Source: Planctomyces sp. SH-PL62 (GTDB lineage: Bacteria; Planctomycetota; Planctomycetia; Planctomycetales; Planctomycetaceae). Taken from it: a DNA stretch of 59,308 bases. The notes under the pieces are model-generated. The model saw only the letters and a list, made by a program, of their open reading frames with translations. It was not told the DNA's origin and did no database searches. The translations under genes and the position numbers were made by a program. The stretch is from positions 1 to 59,308 of the forward strand of contig CAMDEA010000029.1 in assembly GCA_945893045.1 (NCBI GenBank), in the 5' to 3' direction. This document shows, one piece after another, positions 24,107 through 34,057 of this stretch. Position 1 is the first letter of the stretch. Each line of letters starts with the position of its first letter.

Positions 24107-25546
24107 ATGCACCCAATGAAAGAACATTTCGACGGCATGACTCGCCGCCACTTTTGCGGTCGTGCGGGGACCGCGCTGGGGGCGGCTGCGGTGGCTTCAC
24201 TGCTGGCCAAGGAGGGGCTTGCGTCGTCCGCTACGCAACCGGGCCGCACGCATTTCTTGCCGACGGCCAAGCGAGTCATTTACCTCTCGCAATCTGGTGG
24301 TCCTAGTCAACTCGATCTGCTGGATGACAAGCCGGAGTTGAAGCGGCTGCATGGATCGGAACTGCCGGATTCCATCCGACAGGGACAGCGGCTGACTGGG
24401 ATGACTTCGGGCCAGAAGAACTTTCCGGTCGTCGCACCGAAGTTCGCGTTTCGTCAGTTCGGGCAGAATGGAACATGGCTCAGCGAACTGTTGCCGCACA
24501 CGGGGCAGGTCGTCGATGAATTGTGTTTGATCCGCTCCATGCACACCGAGGCGATCAATCACGACCCGGCGATTACGTACATTCAAACCGGCTCGCAGCA
24601 GCCGGGCCGGCCTTCGCTCGGCGCGTGGGCGAGTTACGGGCTCGGCAGCGAGGCGGACGACTTGCCGGCGTTTCTCGTATTGATCTCGCACGGCAGCGGG
24701 CGCGATGCGAATCAAGGACTGCTGGACCGGTTGTGGGGCAGCGGGTTCCTGCCCTCCAGCCATCAAGGGGTGAAGCTCCGCAGCAGCGGCGATCCGGTGC
24801 TGTATCTCTCCGATCCGCCGGGCATCGACCGTGAGCTACGCCGCAAGATGCTCGACGGCCTCGCCAAGCTCAATGAGATTGAACACGCAAAAGCCGGCGA
24901 TCCGGAGATCACGACTCGCATCGCGCAATACGAACTGGCGTTTCGGATGCAAACGTCGGTGCCGGAACTGATCGACTTCTCGACCGAATCCGCCGCGACG
25001 TTTGAGATGTATGGCGAAGAGTCGCGCAAGCCGGGCACGTTTGCCGCGAACTGTCTGCTCGCGCGGCGCTTGCTGGAGCGGGGCGTGCGGTTCGTGCAAC
25101 TTTATCATCGCGGCTGGGATCATCACGGTTCGCTGCCGACGAATATCCCGAAGCAATGTCACGACGTCGATCAACCGCAGGCCGCGTTGATTCGCGATCT
25201 GAAACAGCGTGGGTTGCTCGAAGACACGCTGATCGTCTGGGGCGGCGAGTTCGGTCGCACAGTTTATGGCCAAGGGGGGCTGCAAGCCGATTACGGCCGC
25301 GATCATCACGGCCGCTGCTTCTCGATGTGGCTGGCGGGCGGAGGGATCAAGCCCGGCGTCGTCCACGGTGAGACCGACGACTATGGCTACAACATCGTGC
25401 GCGATCCGGTCCATGTTCATGACCTCAACGCGACGATCTTGAACTGCCTGGGCTTCGATCACGAGCGGCTGACATTCCGCTTCCAAGGCCGCGACTACCG
25501 TTTGACCGACGTGCATGGGCGAGTCGTGCGCGAATTGCTGGCGTAA
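24107..25546 (+). CDS. DUF1501 domain protein, 479 aa
   Basis: Third DUF1501 protein, more distant from the tandem pair. The start is taken at the ATG at 24107, ten bases after a GAGG; 24116 and 24137 are alternatives. The leader [24 protein letters not shown] is Tat-like. Core blocks: [66 protein letters not shown] and [42 protein letters not shown], the last carrying the conserved E-F-G-R-T and H-H residues. The stop is followed immediately by a palindromic element. There is no DUF1553/DUF1549 partner nearby. Confidence 0.9.
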   Translation: MHPMKEHFDGMTRRHFCGRAGTALGAAAVASLLAKEGLASSATQPGRTHFLPTAKRVIYLSQSGGPSQLDLLDDKPELKRLHGSELPDSIRQGQRLTGMTSGQKNFPVVAPKFAFRQFGQNGTWLSELLPHTGQVVDELCLIRSMHTEAINHDPAITYIQTGSQQPGRPSLGAWASYGLGSEADDLPAFLVLISHGSGRDANQGLLDRLWGSGFLPSSHQGVKLRSSGDPVLYLSDPPGIDRELRRKMLDGLAKLNEIEHAKAGDPEITTRIAQYELAFRMQTSVPELIDFSTESAATFEMYGEESRKPGTFAANCLLARRLLERGVRFVQLYHRGWDHHGSLPTNIPKQCHDVDQPQAALIRDLKQRGLLEDTLIVWGGEFGRTVYGQGGLQADYGRDHHGRCFSMWLAGGGIKPGVVHGETDDYGYNIVRDPVHVHDLNATILNCLGFDHERLTFRFQGRDYRLTDVHGRVVRELLA

Positions 25547-25547
25547 A

Positions 25548-25601
25548 GTAGACGAGTCACTCCGTGACTCGAAGTTTCCAGTCACGGAGTGACTGGTCTA
25601 C
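25548..25601. repeat. REP doublet, family CACTCCGTG
   Basis: GTAG ACGAGTCAC-tcc-GTGACTCG, spacer, CCAGTCAC-gga-GTGACTGGT CTAC (54 bp). It fills the convergent gap between a DUF1501 gene and an M28 peptidase gene, and its right CTAC provides the TAG stop codon (25598-25600, minus strand) of the peptidase. Confidence 0.92.
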
Positions 25602-26545
25602 TTTCCGACGTCTTCCGGGACTTGCTGTAACCACGTCAGCAGGACGCGGCCGACTTTGACGAGGCTTGCGCCGCTGCATTGGAACGGCGTGTCTTTTGTC
25701 GTGTGCCAGTGAGGGTAGTCGAAGTCGATCAGGTCGGCGGTGGGGATCTTTGCGATCTCGTTGAGCGGCACGTGATCGTCGTTGATCTCGGAGGCGTGTG
25801 GCTTCGAGACGAACTCTTTGATCCCCAAAGTCTTCGCCGTCTCCCACACACTGCGGACCACTTTTGGAGCGAACTTCTGGCTGAGCGGTTCGACGGGGAT
25901 CGACAGCTTCTTGTCGCCGATCATGTCCACGAGCACTCCGCAGACGTAGCGATACGGCGGCGGCCGGTCGCGGTATTGCTGAGCGAAATGTTCGCTGCCC
26001 AAAAAGAACTTGCCGCCGTCGCGCTGGAAGATGAATTCCTCGCCGTCGAAGAAGACCATGTCCACGCCGAACGTCGGCTGGATCGCCGGCAGCGAGTGCC
26101 CCATCTCCATGAACAATGCGACGCCGCTGCCGCCGTCATTCGCTCCGATGAACGGTCCCTTCGGCCGGTCTTTATCGCGGTCGGGATACGGTCGCGTGTC
26201 GTAATGACAGCAGAGCAGCACGCGCTCTTTCGCTTGCGGGTGCCACGACACGATGAGATTTGTCATCCGCACCGGCACCCCGGTCTTCGGATGAGCCGTG
26301 TTGAACTCCTGCTTGCCGACTCGGGCACCCAGCTTCTCGAAATGGTCGATGAGCAGCTCTTGTTGCTTCGTCATCCCTTCCGACTCGCTGGGCCGCCGCC
26401 CCAGCTTGCAGATGTCTTCGAGGTAGCCGAACGCCCGACGCTCATCGAGATTGATCGCCGGCTTGGCTGAGGCCGGTTCTTCGGCAGAGACAAATGCGGT
26501 GACAAAAACGATCTGCGCCGTAACCAGGAGAATTGTTTTAAGCAC
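25598..26545 (-). CDS. secreted M28 family zinc peptidase (glutaminyl cyclase-like), 315 aa
   Basis: Signal peptide at residues 1-21 (LLVTAQIVFVTAFVSA). The M28 fold shows the zinc ligands: VLLCCHYDTRPYP (His, Asp), GANDGGSGVA (bridging Asp), FDGEEF (Glu pair), GVLVDMIGD (Asp) and HWHTTKDTP (His). The layout RPFIGANDGGSG and the final W-H-T-x-x-D-T motif are closer to glutaminyl-peptide cyclotransferase-like members than to classic aminopeptidases, so either activity is possible. The start codon is a GTG at 26545, with GGAG upstream. The stop codon is provided by a repeat element. Confidence 0.9.
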   Translation of the reverse strand: MLKTILLVTAQIVFVTAFVSAEEPASAKPAINLDERRAFGYLEDICKLGRRPSESEGMTKQQELLIDHFEKLGARVGKQEFNTAHPKTGVPVRMTNLIVSWHPQAKERVLLCCHYDTRPYPDRDKDRPKGPFIGANDGGSGVALFMEMGHSLPAIQPTFGVDMVFFDGEEFIFQRDGGKFFLGSEHFAQQYRDRPPPYRYVCGVLVDMIGDKKLSIPVEPLSQKFAPKVVRSVWETAKTLGIKEFVSKPHASEINDDHVPLNEIAKIPTADLIDFDYPHWHTTKDTPFQCSGASLVKVGRVLLTWLQQVPEDVGK

Positions 26546-26671
26546 CGTTGAACTCCAGGACTCGATGCGTGAATCGACGATTAGGTTTTCTGACGGCTGC
26601 GATTCTGGTCGCCTGAGTTTCTCAGGGTCAATTGGTAGGATGGCATTCGACTCAATAAAAAAGGATCTGCG

Positions 26672-27853
26672 ATGTCAACTCAAAGCACACGACGCGAATT
26701 CTTGACGGCGAGCACGATTGCCGCTTTCGGAGCAACGCTGGCTGCATCGCGAACGACTCGCGCGGCGGCTCCGGCGATTGAAGTGTTGGAGCGGCGAATC
26801 ATCAGTTGGAAGCTGCCGCTGTATCACGGGTGGCCGACGTTGGCTCGGCGGAAGAATGGTGAATTGTTGCTGGTCTTCTCTGGCGGGCGCGAAACGCATG
26901 TTTGTCCGTTTGGCCGCGTGGAATTCATGCGGTCGCACGATGACGGCAAGTCGTGGGGGTGGCCGCAGGTGTTGCTGGATGGGCCGATTGATGATCGCGA
27001 TGCCGGTGTGGTTGAGACGGCGAAGGGTTCGATCTTGGTGACGACGTTCACATCGCTGGCGTATGAAGCCACGCTGCAAAAGATGGAGAAGGCCACGCCG
27101 GCACCGGGCAAAGTGAAAGAAGAGCATGACAAGCTGTTGGCCGAGTGGCGGGCGGCTCACAATCGGGTCACGGCGGAGCAACGGCAGAAGGAGCTTGGGA
27201 CGTGGATGATTCGTTCGACCGACGGTGGCGTGACGTGGTCGGCGCGGTATGCGGTGCCGCTCAATAGTCCGCATGGGCCGGTGGTGCTGCGCGATGGGCG
27301 GCTGATTTATGCGGGCAAAGCGTTGTGGAAGGATGACCGCGTTGGTGTGTGTGAATCGAAAGACGACGGTGTGACGTGGGAATGGTTAGCGACGATCCCG
27401 GCTCGGACGGGAGACGATCCGAAGAACTATCATGAACTGCACGCGGTCGAAGCGTCGGACGGGACGTTGCTCGCGCACATTCGCAATCACAATTCGCCGA
27501 ATGAACGTGAGACACTGCAATCGGAATCGACGGACGGCGGGCGGACTTGGTCGGTGCCGCATTCGATCGGCGTGTGGGGGCTGCCGTCGCATTTGTTGCG
27601 GCTGCGCGACGGGCGATTGCTGATGAGTTATGGACATCGTCGCAAGCCCATCGGCAATCTCGCGCGAGTCAGTAGCGATCACGGTCGCACATGGAGCGAA
27701 CCGCTGACGATTAGTGATGACGCGAAGTCCGGCGACATGGGATATCCCTCAACCATCGAGTGCGCTGACGGCACGTTGGTGACGATGTGGTATGAATTGC
27801 TGGCCGGCTCGCCGAACGCGCAATTGCGACAGGCACGCTGGCGATTGAGCTGA
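26672..27853 (+). CDS. sialidase-like (BNR/Asp-box) secreted protein, 393 aa
   Basis: Tat-type leader TRREFLTASTIAAFGATLAASRTTRA. The mature part is a six-bladed propeller with five visible Asp boxes (S-x-D-x-G-x-T-W), at about residues 88-96, 182-189, 229-236, 286-293 and 334-341. Conserved arginines at strand starts (GGRETHV, RLRDGRLL) fit an exo-sialidase/BNR fold. Planctomycetes carry many such proteins and only some are true sialidases. AAGGA lies at 26661-26665 before the ATG. It is divergent from the M28 peptidase (126 bp gap). A GTGG-type REP doublet begins 1 bp after the stop codon. Confidence 0.88.
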   Translation: MSTQSTRREFLTASTIAAFGATLAASRTTRAAAPAIEVLERRIISWKLPLYHGWPTLARRKNGELLLVFSGGRETHVCPFGRVEFMRSHDDGKSWGWPQVLLDGPIDDRDAGVVETAKGSILVTTFTSLAYEATLQKMEKATPAPGKVKEEHDKLLAEWRAAHNRVTAEQRQKELGTWMIRSTDGGVTWSARYAVPLNSPHGPVVLRDGRLIYAGKALWKDDRVGVCESKDDGVTWEWLATIPARTGDDPKNYHELHAVEASDGTLLAHIRNHNSPNERETLQSESTDGGRTWSVPHSIGVWGLPSHLLRLRDGRLLMSYGHRRKPIGNLARVSSDHGRTWSEPLTISDDAKSGDMGYPSTIECADGTLVTMWYELLAGSPNAQLRQARWRLS

Positions 27854-27854
27854 C

Positions 27855-27921
27855 GTGGGGCAGGTTTTCAACCTGCCCGTTTCGTGATTCGGTTGACGGG
27901 CAGGTTGAAAACCTGCTCCAC
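27855..27921. repeat. REP doublet, GTGG family (AGGTTTTCAACCT)
   Basis: GTGG GGCAGGTTTTCAACCTGCCC, spacer, then the inverted arm ending in CTCCAC (one mismatch). Second copy of the family at 8718-8773. It lies immediately after the sialidase-like gene. The rest of the 380 bp gap up to 28233 holds the leader of the large secretin gene. Confidence 0.88.
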
Positions 27922-28003
27922 GAAGTCATCGGCAGGATTTGCCGTGCTTGATTGCGTCTTTGCGAATCGGCCAAAAACGAATGAAAAAGCTGAATAAGAC
28001 CCG

Positions 28004-28032
28004 TTGACCCTACTCGCGGGGATGTCATAGGT
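28004..28032 (+). promoter_or_regulatory. possible promoter of the large secretin gene
   Basis: TTGACC (28004-28009), a 17 bp spacer and ATAGGT (28027-28032) lie about 200 bp before the start. The -10 match is poor, so this is a candidate only. Confidence 0.25.
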
Positions 28033-28218
28033 TCCCCCCGCACATCTCTTCGGCGAGGGCTTTCCGCTCACGCCGCCAATTCTCTGCTGTGAATTTCCTT
28101 CCCTTCCTGCCCCCAGAACCTCTCCCCCCGCGGCGATTCGCCGGCATCACGTACACCCTGAGACTGTCTTCGTTGACCGTCGATGCCCGGATCACTGCGT
28201 CTCCCGCCAGTTGGTTTC

Positions 28219-28236
28219 AAGGAGGAACTTACTTTG
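28219..28236 (+). promoter_or_regulatory. ribosome binding site deciding a TTG start
   Basis: AAGGAGG at 28219-28225 is followed, 8 bases later, by TTG (28234-28236). The ATG at 28183 has no such site, and the TTG gives a proper signal peptide, so TTG is taken as the start of the secretin. Confidence 0.75.
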
Positions 28237-31200
28237 CGTAAGGCACTCGGACTTCTCGCCTGGACGTCGTTGGCCGCAGCCGGCCTGTGGGCCACTCTCC
28301 CCGGTGGGACCACGCGACCTGTGTCGGCCGATCAACCGGCGACGAACAATCGTGGCTCCACAATTAGCCGCTTGAATCCGTTCACGCGGACCAAGCCCAA
28401 GAGCACGAGCAACGACAACTCGTACCGCCAGTCGGCGGAAAAACTGATGAAGGACGCGCAAGCCTTGGCGGCACGCGGCGACGTCATCGGTGCTCGCAAG
28501 CTCCTGGAGCGGGCGCAGTCGTTCCCTGTCGATTGGGGACCGGACGATCGCACACCGGAGAAGTTCCTCGCGCAGTTGGAAGAGCGCACGACCTCGCGCA
28601 CGCCTGAGACAGCGATCGCGGGACGGGCCGGTACCAAGCCCAACGGCAATTCACCGGCGACAAACGGAGTCGAGGAACTCGACAGCCCCGTCGCGAGGAC
28701 TCCCAAGGCCAACGGGACGGCGCGATCTTCGATTCAACAAATCAACAACGAGCCAGGGCTCGACCAGCCGTCCGAAGAGCGTGCTTCGATGAAGCAACGC
28801 ACGGCCGGGCTTTCGCCCGCTCAACGGATGGCGACTGCCAAATCTCTGTTGCAGCAAGCTCGCCGAGATCTCCTCAATGGAGACATGGAGGAGGCTCGCG
28901 AAAAGGCCGAGCAGGCCGCCGAGATCGACGTCGCTTACAGCGCGTTCGACGAGCGGCCGGAACAAATCCTGGCCGAGATCGACCGCCGCGAAAGCGTCGT
29001 CGGTGAAGTGACGCCGCGCACGCGGAACATGGCGCAGAAGTCCAAAGCGAAATCGCCCGTCACGGACGCCGCGTTCGACGAAGACGAACCACGGAAGCCG
29101 CGCACGGCCGGAACCTCGGCTGCGGAAAAGATGGCGAACGCCAAGTCCCTGATGCAGCAAGCCCGCCGAGACCTCGCCAATGGCGACGTCGCGGCGGCTC
29201 GCGAGAAGGCCGAGCAAGCGGCGGACATCGACGTCGCGTACAGCCCCTTCGATGAGCGGCCGGAACAACTCCTCTCCGAGATCGGCCGCCGCGAAGGCAG
29301 TCGCGGTGAAGCTGCGCCGAGAACTCAGAGCACCGCGCAGACTCAGAAGCCGATGTCGAAGTTCACCGAATCTCCGTTGGATGAAGACGAACCGCTGCCG
29401 GCCAAGAAGCTGACCGCGTCCCCGAAGAAGCCTGCCGCCTCTTTGGTCGAGGAAGTTCCCTTCGACGACGAAGCTCCGGAAATGACGAAGCCGCCAGCCG
29501 CGACTGCGGAACTCGCGCCGTCCGCGAACGACAAGCAACTCGCTCAACAATTGTTGAAGCAAGCGCAGGCCGCGATCGCCAAGGGTGACATCGAGCAAGC
29601 CCGTTCGCTCGCGTTGGAAGCCAGTGAGTTGGAGGTCACGTATGGTCTGTTCGATCTGCAACCGCGACAGGTGCTGGCTCAAATCGACCGCACCACGAAC
29701 AACCTGACGATCACCAAGAACGCCGCGAAGGCGAAGTCCGCTGCGAAGGAACTGGTGAATTCCGTCCCCGCGACGAAATCGACGCTCAGCAAGGAGATGT
29801 CCGTTGAAGAGGACGACTTGCCGGTCTCGAAGCTGGCCGATACGGCCAAGGCGAAAGCCTCGGCCGTCGCCGACCTGACCAACAAGACGATCCGCACGGA
29901 AGTCGAAGCGGCCAAGACGGCGACCGAAGAGATCGAGGCCCAAGCCCAACAGTCGGCGGCCCGCATCGCGGCGGCTGACAAAGCGGCTGAAAAAGCGGCG
30001 GCGAACATCGCCAACAAAGCGAAAGCCGACGACGACGACGCCACCGCGAAAGTCCGTCAACAGGCGGTGATCGTGCTGCAGCAAGCTCGGAAGGAGATGC
30101 AGGCCGGGCGGATCGAAACGGCGCGCGAGAAAGCGCTGGCAGCGCAGAAGCTCAACACGACGTTCGGACTGTGGGACGATCGACCGGAAGCGCTGCTGGA
30201 AGAGATCGACCGGCTGGCCGAGGCCCAGAAGCCCGCACCGACGAAGAACAATGCCGCCAACAACGACACCAAAGCCCGTGCCATCGCGCTGCTGAAGCAG
30301 GCTCGCGCCGACATGGCGGCGGGCAACGTTGACGACGCACAAGACAAAGTCACGCAAGCTGCGGAGATGAACGTGGCCTTCGGTGTCTTCGATGATCGGC
30401 CGGAACAAGTTCAAATGCTGATCGATCGTGCGAAGTCACCGCAGACAGCTCGAAATACAGCGGCGAAGCCGAAAGCACTCGTCGATGATTCGGAAGAGCC
30501 GACGAAGCCCGCGCCGCAAACGGCCCAACGAACTCCTTCTAAGTTGTCTGCGACCACTCCGGCCGCGTTCACCGAAGATGAACCAGAGCCGACCGACGTG
30601 GCCGTGATTCATCCCGAAGGCCCGTCCGCCGAACAACTCTTCCGCGAAGGGCAGAATCATCTGCAAAGCGGCAACAAGGCCGCGGCGCATCAGGCGTTCG
30701 TCAAAGCGTATCAATCCGGTCAGAAGCTGGATGCTCGCCGCAGCCAGCAGTTGCAGGACTATCTGCGAGAACTGAATCCGCGCCGCGGCAAGCCCATTCA
30801 AATGGTGAGTGCCGAGGAAGGTTCGGCCGACGATTCCATCGAACCGCGGACGCTCGACCCACAACGCCCCATCGACATCGCTTCCGAGCGACAGAAGGTG
30901 CAACTCGACCGGCTCCGCAGCGAAGTGCTCAACGCCGTGTCCCGCGCCGAGCGAGTTCGGGAGAAAGACCCGGCGAAGGCGATCGAGGTGCTCGACCAGG
31001 CGATGGCCAATGTCGAAACCTCGCCGCTGGAGAAGAAGCTGACGGCCAGTCTCACGTCCACGCTGCGGAAGACGCGCTCGGAAATCGAAGGCTTCCAGAA
31101 GCAGATGGAGCCGAACTTGATTCAGGCGAAGGTCAACGACGAGGTCAAAGCCTCCATCACGCGAGATCGCAAGGCCAATGTGAGAAGAGAGCAGGAATTC

Positions 31201-33690
31201 GCCAAGCTCGTGAAAACGTACAACGAGTGCCTGGACCAGAAGCGCTATGCCGAAGCGGAAGTCTGTGCCAAACAGGCCAAGGAACTTGACCCCGACAATC
31301 CGGTTGCGGAAACGATGGTCTGGAAGGCGAAGTTCGCTCGCCGCGTCGACAACATCGCGAATCTGAAAGACGCGAAGGAAGATGGCTTCGTGCAGCAGTT
31401 GGATAGCGTGGAATGGTCGGCCGTGCCGTTCGATGACCGCGATCCGATCCGCTTCGGCAAGGATTGGAAAGACATCACCGCTCGCCGCAAAGGGAAATAC
31501 AACACAGACACGCGACTCCGCTCGCCGGAAGAGCAACGCATCGAGAACAGTCTCACCCGGCCGATCACGTTGCAGTTCGAGAACGTGCCGCTCAACAAAG
31601 TCATCGACCACATCGCCCATTGGGCGGACGTCAACGTCGTGATCGACAAGGCGGGACTCGAAGACGTGAACCTGACCATGAGCTCGCCAGTGTCGATCAA
31701 CGTGGATGGCATCCCGCTGAAGGACGCCCTGTATCTGGTGCTGCACCCGATGGAACTCGGTCACACGATCAATCACTCGGTGCTGAACATCACCAGCGAG
31801 CAACGCCTGCAAGGCCAAGCCATGCTGGCGACGTATTCGGTGGCCGACCTGGTCGTGCCGATTCAACCCGGTCAGCCGAACATGAACGTGTTCGGCAACG
31901 TGGCGGGCATTGGCACCAGCGTGGGCGGGCAACTGAGCGTTCCCTCCACGGGCGGTCCGCAGGGTGGTCAGTTTCAAGTGGGCCAGCCAGGCAACACGAT
32001 GGCTTCCCCCGTCTCCAATCCGTGGATCAACAACAATAATAATTGGAACGTCAACGGCGGTTCGTCCCATGACTTCCGCAACCTAATCGACCTGATCGTC
32101 TCCGTTTGCGAACCCAATTCCTGGGAAGAAGTCGGCGGCGGCGGACACATCAAAGGGAACGAGACCACGTTGAGCTTGGTCATCCGACAAACTCAAAAGG
32201 TGCATGACGAAATCCGCGACCTGCTGGAACAACTCCGCCGCTTGCAAGACCTGCAAGTGACGATCGAGGTCCGGTTCGTGTCGGTGTCCGACAACTTCTT
32301 TGAACGCATCGGTGTCGATTTCGACTTCGACCTGCAAGACAGCCTCGGCGGCCCGAATTTGATCAGTGGCGGCCAACAGGGACAGCAGGGTCAAGGCGGT
32401 CAAGGCGGCCAAGGCGGCCAACAGGGCGGCGGACTGATTCCGATCCCGCCGTTCGGTTCGATTCAGTCCAGTCAACAACAGGGCCAACAGGGCCAACAGG
32501 GCCAACAAGGGCAGCAAGGCCAACAAGGGCAGCAAGGCCAAGCGGGTGCCACCAACTTCTTCACACCCGGACCATCTCGCAATTTTGTCGATCGTGATAG
32601 CTACGGGAATCCCACCGCTCTTGGTTTGAGTAGCTCTGAGTCCTTTACTCAAGACTTGGATATCGCGTTTCGGCAAGGTTCGTTCGGCATCGGTGTGCCG
32701 GACTTCGGCCGGTTCGATGCCAACGCCGGTGTGAATATCGGCTTCGCGATCCTCAGCGACATTGAAACGTTCTTCTTCATCAATGCCGCTCAGGGCGATC
32801 GCCGCAACAACATCATGAGCGCTCCCAAGGTGACGCTGTTCAACGGCCAGACCGGCACAGTGTTCGATGGCGCTCAGCGTCCGTTCGTCACCCAGTTGAT
32901 TCCGGTGGTCGGTGCGTTCGCGGTCGGCTATCAGCCGATCATCACGCCGGTCTTTGAAGGGGTCGGCATGAGCGTGCAGGCGGTGATCTCCGCAGACCGC
33001 CGGTATGTGCGTCTGGCGGTGACGCCACAGTTCTCCGTGATCCGCGAAGTCCAAGCCTTCACATTCGTGTCCGCAGGTGGCCAAGGTCAGCAAGGTCAAG
33101 GTGGTCAGCAGGGCGGTCAGCGCGGTGGGCAAGGTGGCCAAGGTGGCCAAGGTGGCGGCGGCGGCCAGCAAGGCTTCGGCGGCATCGGTGGCGGTGTGGG
33201 TGTGGGCTACGAAGGCATTTACAACCACGGCATGTTCGGCCAAGCGATGGGTGATCGTGCGGATCTGGCGGTCGCCGCTCAGTCCGGTTTCGGTGGCATC
33301 GGTGGTGGTGGCGGTGGCTTCGGTGGTGGTGGCGGCGGTCAAGGTGGCGGCGGTTTCGGTGGCGGCGGCGGCCAAGGCGGCGGCCAAGGCGGCGGTTTCC
33401 AAGCCGCGGGTGCTGGCGAAGTCACCGTGCAACAACCCATCGTGGCCAGCACGACCGTGCTCACGACGGTCGCGGTTCCCGATGGCGGCACCGTCCTGCT
33501 GGGCGGTGTGAAACGGCTCAGCGAAAGCCGCAACATGGCCGGCGTGCCGATCCTCAACAAGATTCCCTACATCAGCCGTCTGTTCAAGAACACCGGCGTC
33601 GGTCGCGAAACACAAAGCCTGATGCTGATGGTCACCCCCCGCATCGTCATCCTGGAAGAAGAGGAATCGCTGCTGGGGATCCCGAACTAA
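28234..33690 (+). CDS. giant secretin-family outer membrane protein with TPR-like repeats, 1818 aa
   Basis: Type II/III secretion and pilus secretins form large outer membrane channels. After a signal peptide (ALGLLAWTSLAAAGLWA) come at least six repeats of about 55 residues, with the core AREKAEQAAEIDVAYSAFDERPEQ (about 66-120, 193-253, 296-356, 431-486, 606-661 and 678-733), a degenerate seventh (799-849), and Ala/Lys/Glu-rich linkers. A secretin N-terminal domain lies at about 1108-1193 (LQFENVPLNKVIDHIAHW). Gly/Gln-rich low-complexity blocks sit at about 1378-1438 and 1613-1729, flanking the secretin core, which ends VPDGGTVLLGGVKR...MLMVTPRIVI. The low-complexity inserts are unusual in a secretin. 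It is convergent with cpaE. The start is the TTG described separately. Confidence 0.93.
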   Translation: MRKALGLLAWTSLAAAGLWATLPGGTTRPVSADQPATNNRGSTISRLNPFTRTKPKSTSNDNSYRQSAEKLMKDAQALAARGDVIGARKLLERAQSFPVDWGPDDRTPEKFLAQLEERTTSRTPETAIAGRAGTKPNGNSPATNGVEELDSPVARTPKANGTARSSIQQINNEPGLDQPSEERASMKQRTAGLSPAQRMATAKSLLQQARRDLLNGDMEEAREKAEQAAEIDVAYSAFDERPEQILAEIDRRESVVGEVTPRTRNMAQKSKAKSPVTDAAFDEDEPRKPRTAGTSAAEKMANAKSLMQQARRDLANGDVAAAREKAEQAADIDVAYSPFDERPEQLLSEIGRREGSRGEAAPRTQSTAQTQKPMSKFTESPLDEDEPLPAKKLTASPKKPAASLVEEVPFDDEAPEMTKPPAATAELAPSANDKQLAQQLLKQAQAAIAKGDIEQARSLALEASELEVTYGLFDLQPRQVLAQIDRTTNNLTITKNAAKAKSAAKELVNSVPATKSTLSKEMSVEEDDLPVSKLADTAKAKASAVADLTNKTIRTEVEAAKTATEEIEAQAQQSAARIAAADKAAEKAAANIANKAKADDDDATAKVRQQAVIVLQQARKEMQAGRIETAREKALAAQKLNTTFGLWDDRPEALLEEIDRLAEAQKPAPTKNNAANNDTKARAIALLKQARADMAAGNVDDAQDKVTQAAEMNVAFGVFDDRPEQVQMLIDRAKSPQTARNTAAKPKALVDDSEEPTKPAPQTAQRTPSKLSATTPAAFTEDEPEPTDVAVIHPEGPSAEQLFREGQNHLQSGNKAAAHQAFVKAYQSGQKLDARRSQQLQDYLRELNPRRGKPIQMVSAEEGSADDSIEPRTLDPQRPIDIASERQKVQLDRLRSEVLNAVSRAERVREKDPAKAIEVLDQAMANVETSPLEKKLTASLTSTLRKTRSEIEGFQKQMEPNLIQAKVNDEVKASITRDRKANVRREQEFAKLVKTYNECLDQKRYAEAEVCAKQAKELDPDNPVAETMVWKAKFARRVDNIANLKDAKEDGFVQQLDSVEWSAVPFDDRDPIRFGKDWKDITARRKGKYNTDTRLRSPEEQRIENSLTRPITLQFENVPLNKVIDHIAHWADVNVVIDKAGLEDVNLTMSSPVSINVDGIPLKDALYLVLHPMELGHTINHSVLNITSEQRLQGQAMLATYSVADLVVPIQPGQPNMNVFGNVAGIGTSVGGQLSVPSTGGPQGGQFQVGQPGNTMASPVSNPWINNNNNWNVNGGSSHDFRNLIDLIVSVCEPNSWEEVGGGGHIKGNETTLSLVIRQTQKVHDEIRDLLEQLRRLQDLQVTIEVRFVSVSDNFFERIGVDFDFDLQDSLGGPNLISGGQQGQQGQGGQGGQGGQQGGGLIPIPPFGSIQSSQQQGQQGQQGQQGQQGQQGQQGQAGATNFFTPGPSRNFVDRDSYGNPTALGLSSSESFTQDLDIAFRQGSFGIGVPDFGRFDANAGVNIGFAILSDIETFFFINAAQGDRRNNIMSAPKVTLFNGQTGTVFDGAQRPFVTQLIPVVGAFAVGYQPIITPVFEGVGMSVQAVISADRRYVRLAVTPQFSVIREVQAFTFVSAGGQGQQGQGGQQGGQRGGQGGQGGQGGGGGQQGFGGIGGGVGVGYEGIYNHGMFGQAMGDRADLAVAAQSGFGGIGGGGGGFGGGGGGQGGGGFGGGGGQGGGQGGGFQAAGAGEVTVQQPIVASTTVLTTVAVPDGGTVLLGGVKRLSESRNMAGVPILNKIPYISRLFKNTGVGRETQSLMLMVTPRIVILEEEESLLGIPN
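32475..32550. repeat. short tandem repeat encoding QQGQQG
   Basis: Repeats of a 9 bp unit (GGCCAACAG, drifting to GGGCAGCAA) inside the secretin gene. Unit gain or loss would be in frame, so this tract could vary in length between strains. Confidence 0.8.
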
Positions 33691-33748
33691 GATCGCTCGA
33701 CAATTTGAAACAACCCTGAGGCCAACTGTCTCAATGTCACTCAGGGTC

Positions 33749-33789
33749 GGGCCGTCGCGGATGGCGGGAGTTCGCGGCGGCCCTTTTTC
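33749..33789 (+). terminator. rho-independent terminator after the giant secretin
   Basis: GGGCCGTCGCG pairs with CGCGGCGGCCC, followed directly by TTTTTCGTTTT. It is 58 bp after the stop codon. Confidence 0.8.
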
Positions 33790-33804
33790 GTTTTCACAGA
33801 CCAA

Positions 33805-33883
33805 GCGGTCACGCCGCAGGCACGCTCGCTCCGTAACGCACATGCCTGCGGCATGCGGTTCACCAGCGCGGTGAAGCCGCAAA
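33805..33883. repeat. two small hairpins in the secretin-cpaE gap
   Basis: CATGCC-tgc-GGCATG and GCGGTTCACC-agcgc-GGTGAAGCCGC, the second in REP-like form. They lie between the terminator and the AT-rich inverted repeat at 33892. Confidence 0.5.
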
Positions 33884-33891
33884 TCAGCGTT

Positions 33892-34004
33892 CAATTTCCA
33901 ATCTCAAATTTCCAATCCTCAATTTCCAATTTTCTGAACAGAGTCGCGTTTCAAGCGGACTACACATTGAAAATTGAGAATTGGAAATTTGAGATTGGAA
34001 ATTG
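33892..34004. repeat. AT-rich inverted repeat, AATTTCCAATCTCAAATTTCC type
   Basis: CAATTTCCAATCTCAAATTT... (33892-33933) pairs with AAATTTGAGATTGGAAATTG (ending 34004) around a loop of about 33 bp. Base composition is far below the surrounding GC. A related A/T-rich direct-repeat tract is found in frame inside the FtsX-like gene near 49575. With the terminator and the small hairpins it accounts for the 33691-34057 gap. Confidence 0.85.
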
Positions 34005-34057
34005 GGATCGAAGCGCACACGCCGACAAGAATCTGTGACCCTGTAGTACGGGCGGTC

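Noticed and set aside
30436..33894. long minus-strand open frames (544 and 603 codons)
   Set aside because: They are antisense to the giant secretin, whose secretin domain and repeats are clear; translations are Arg/His/Leu-rich without motifs.
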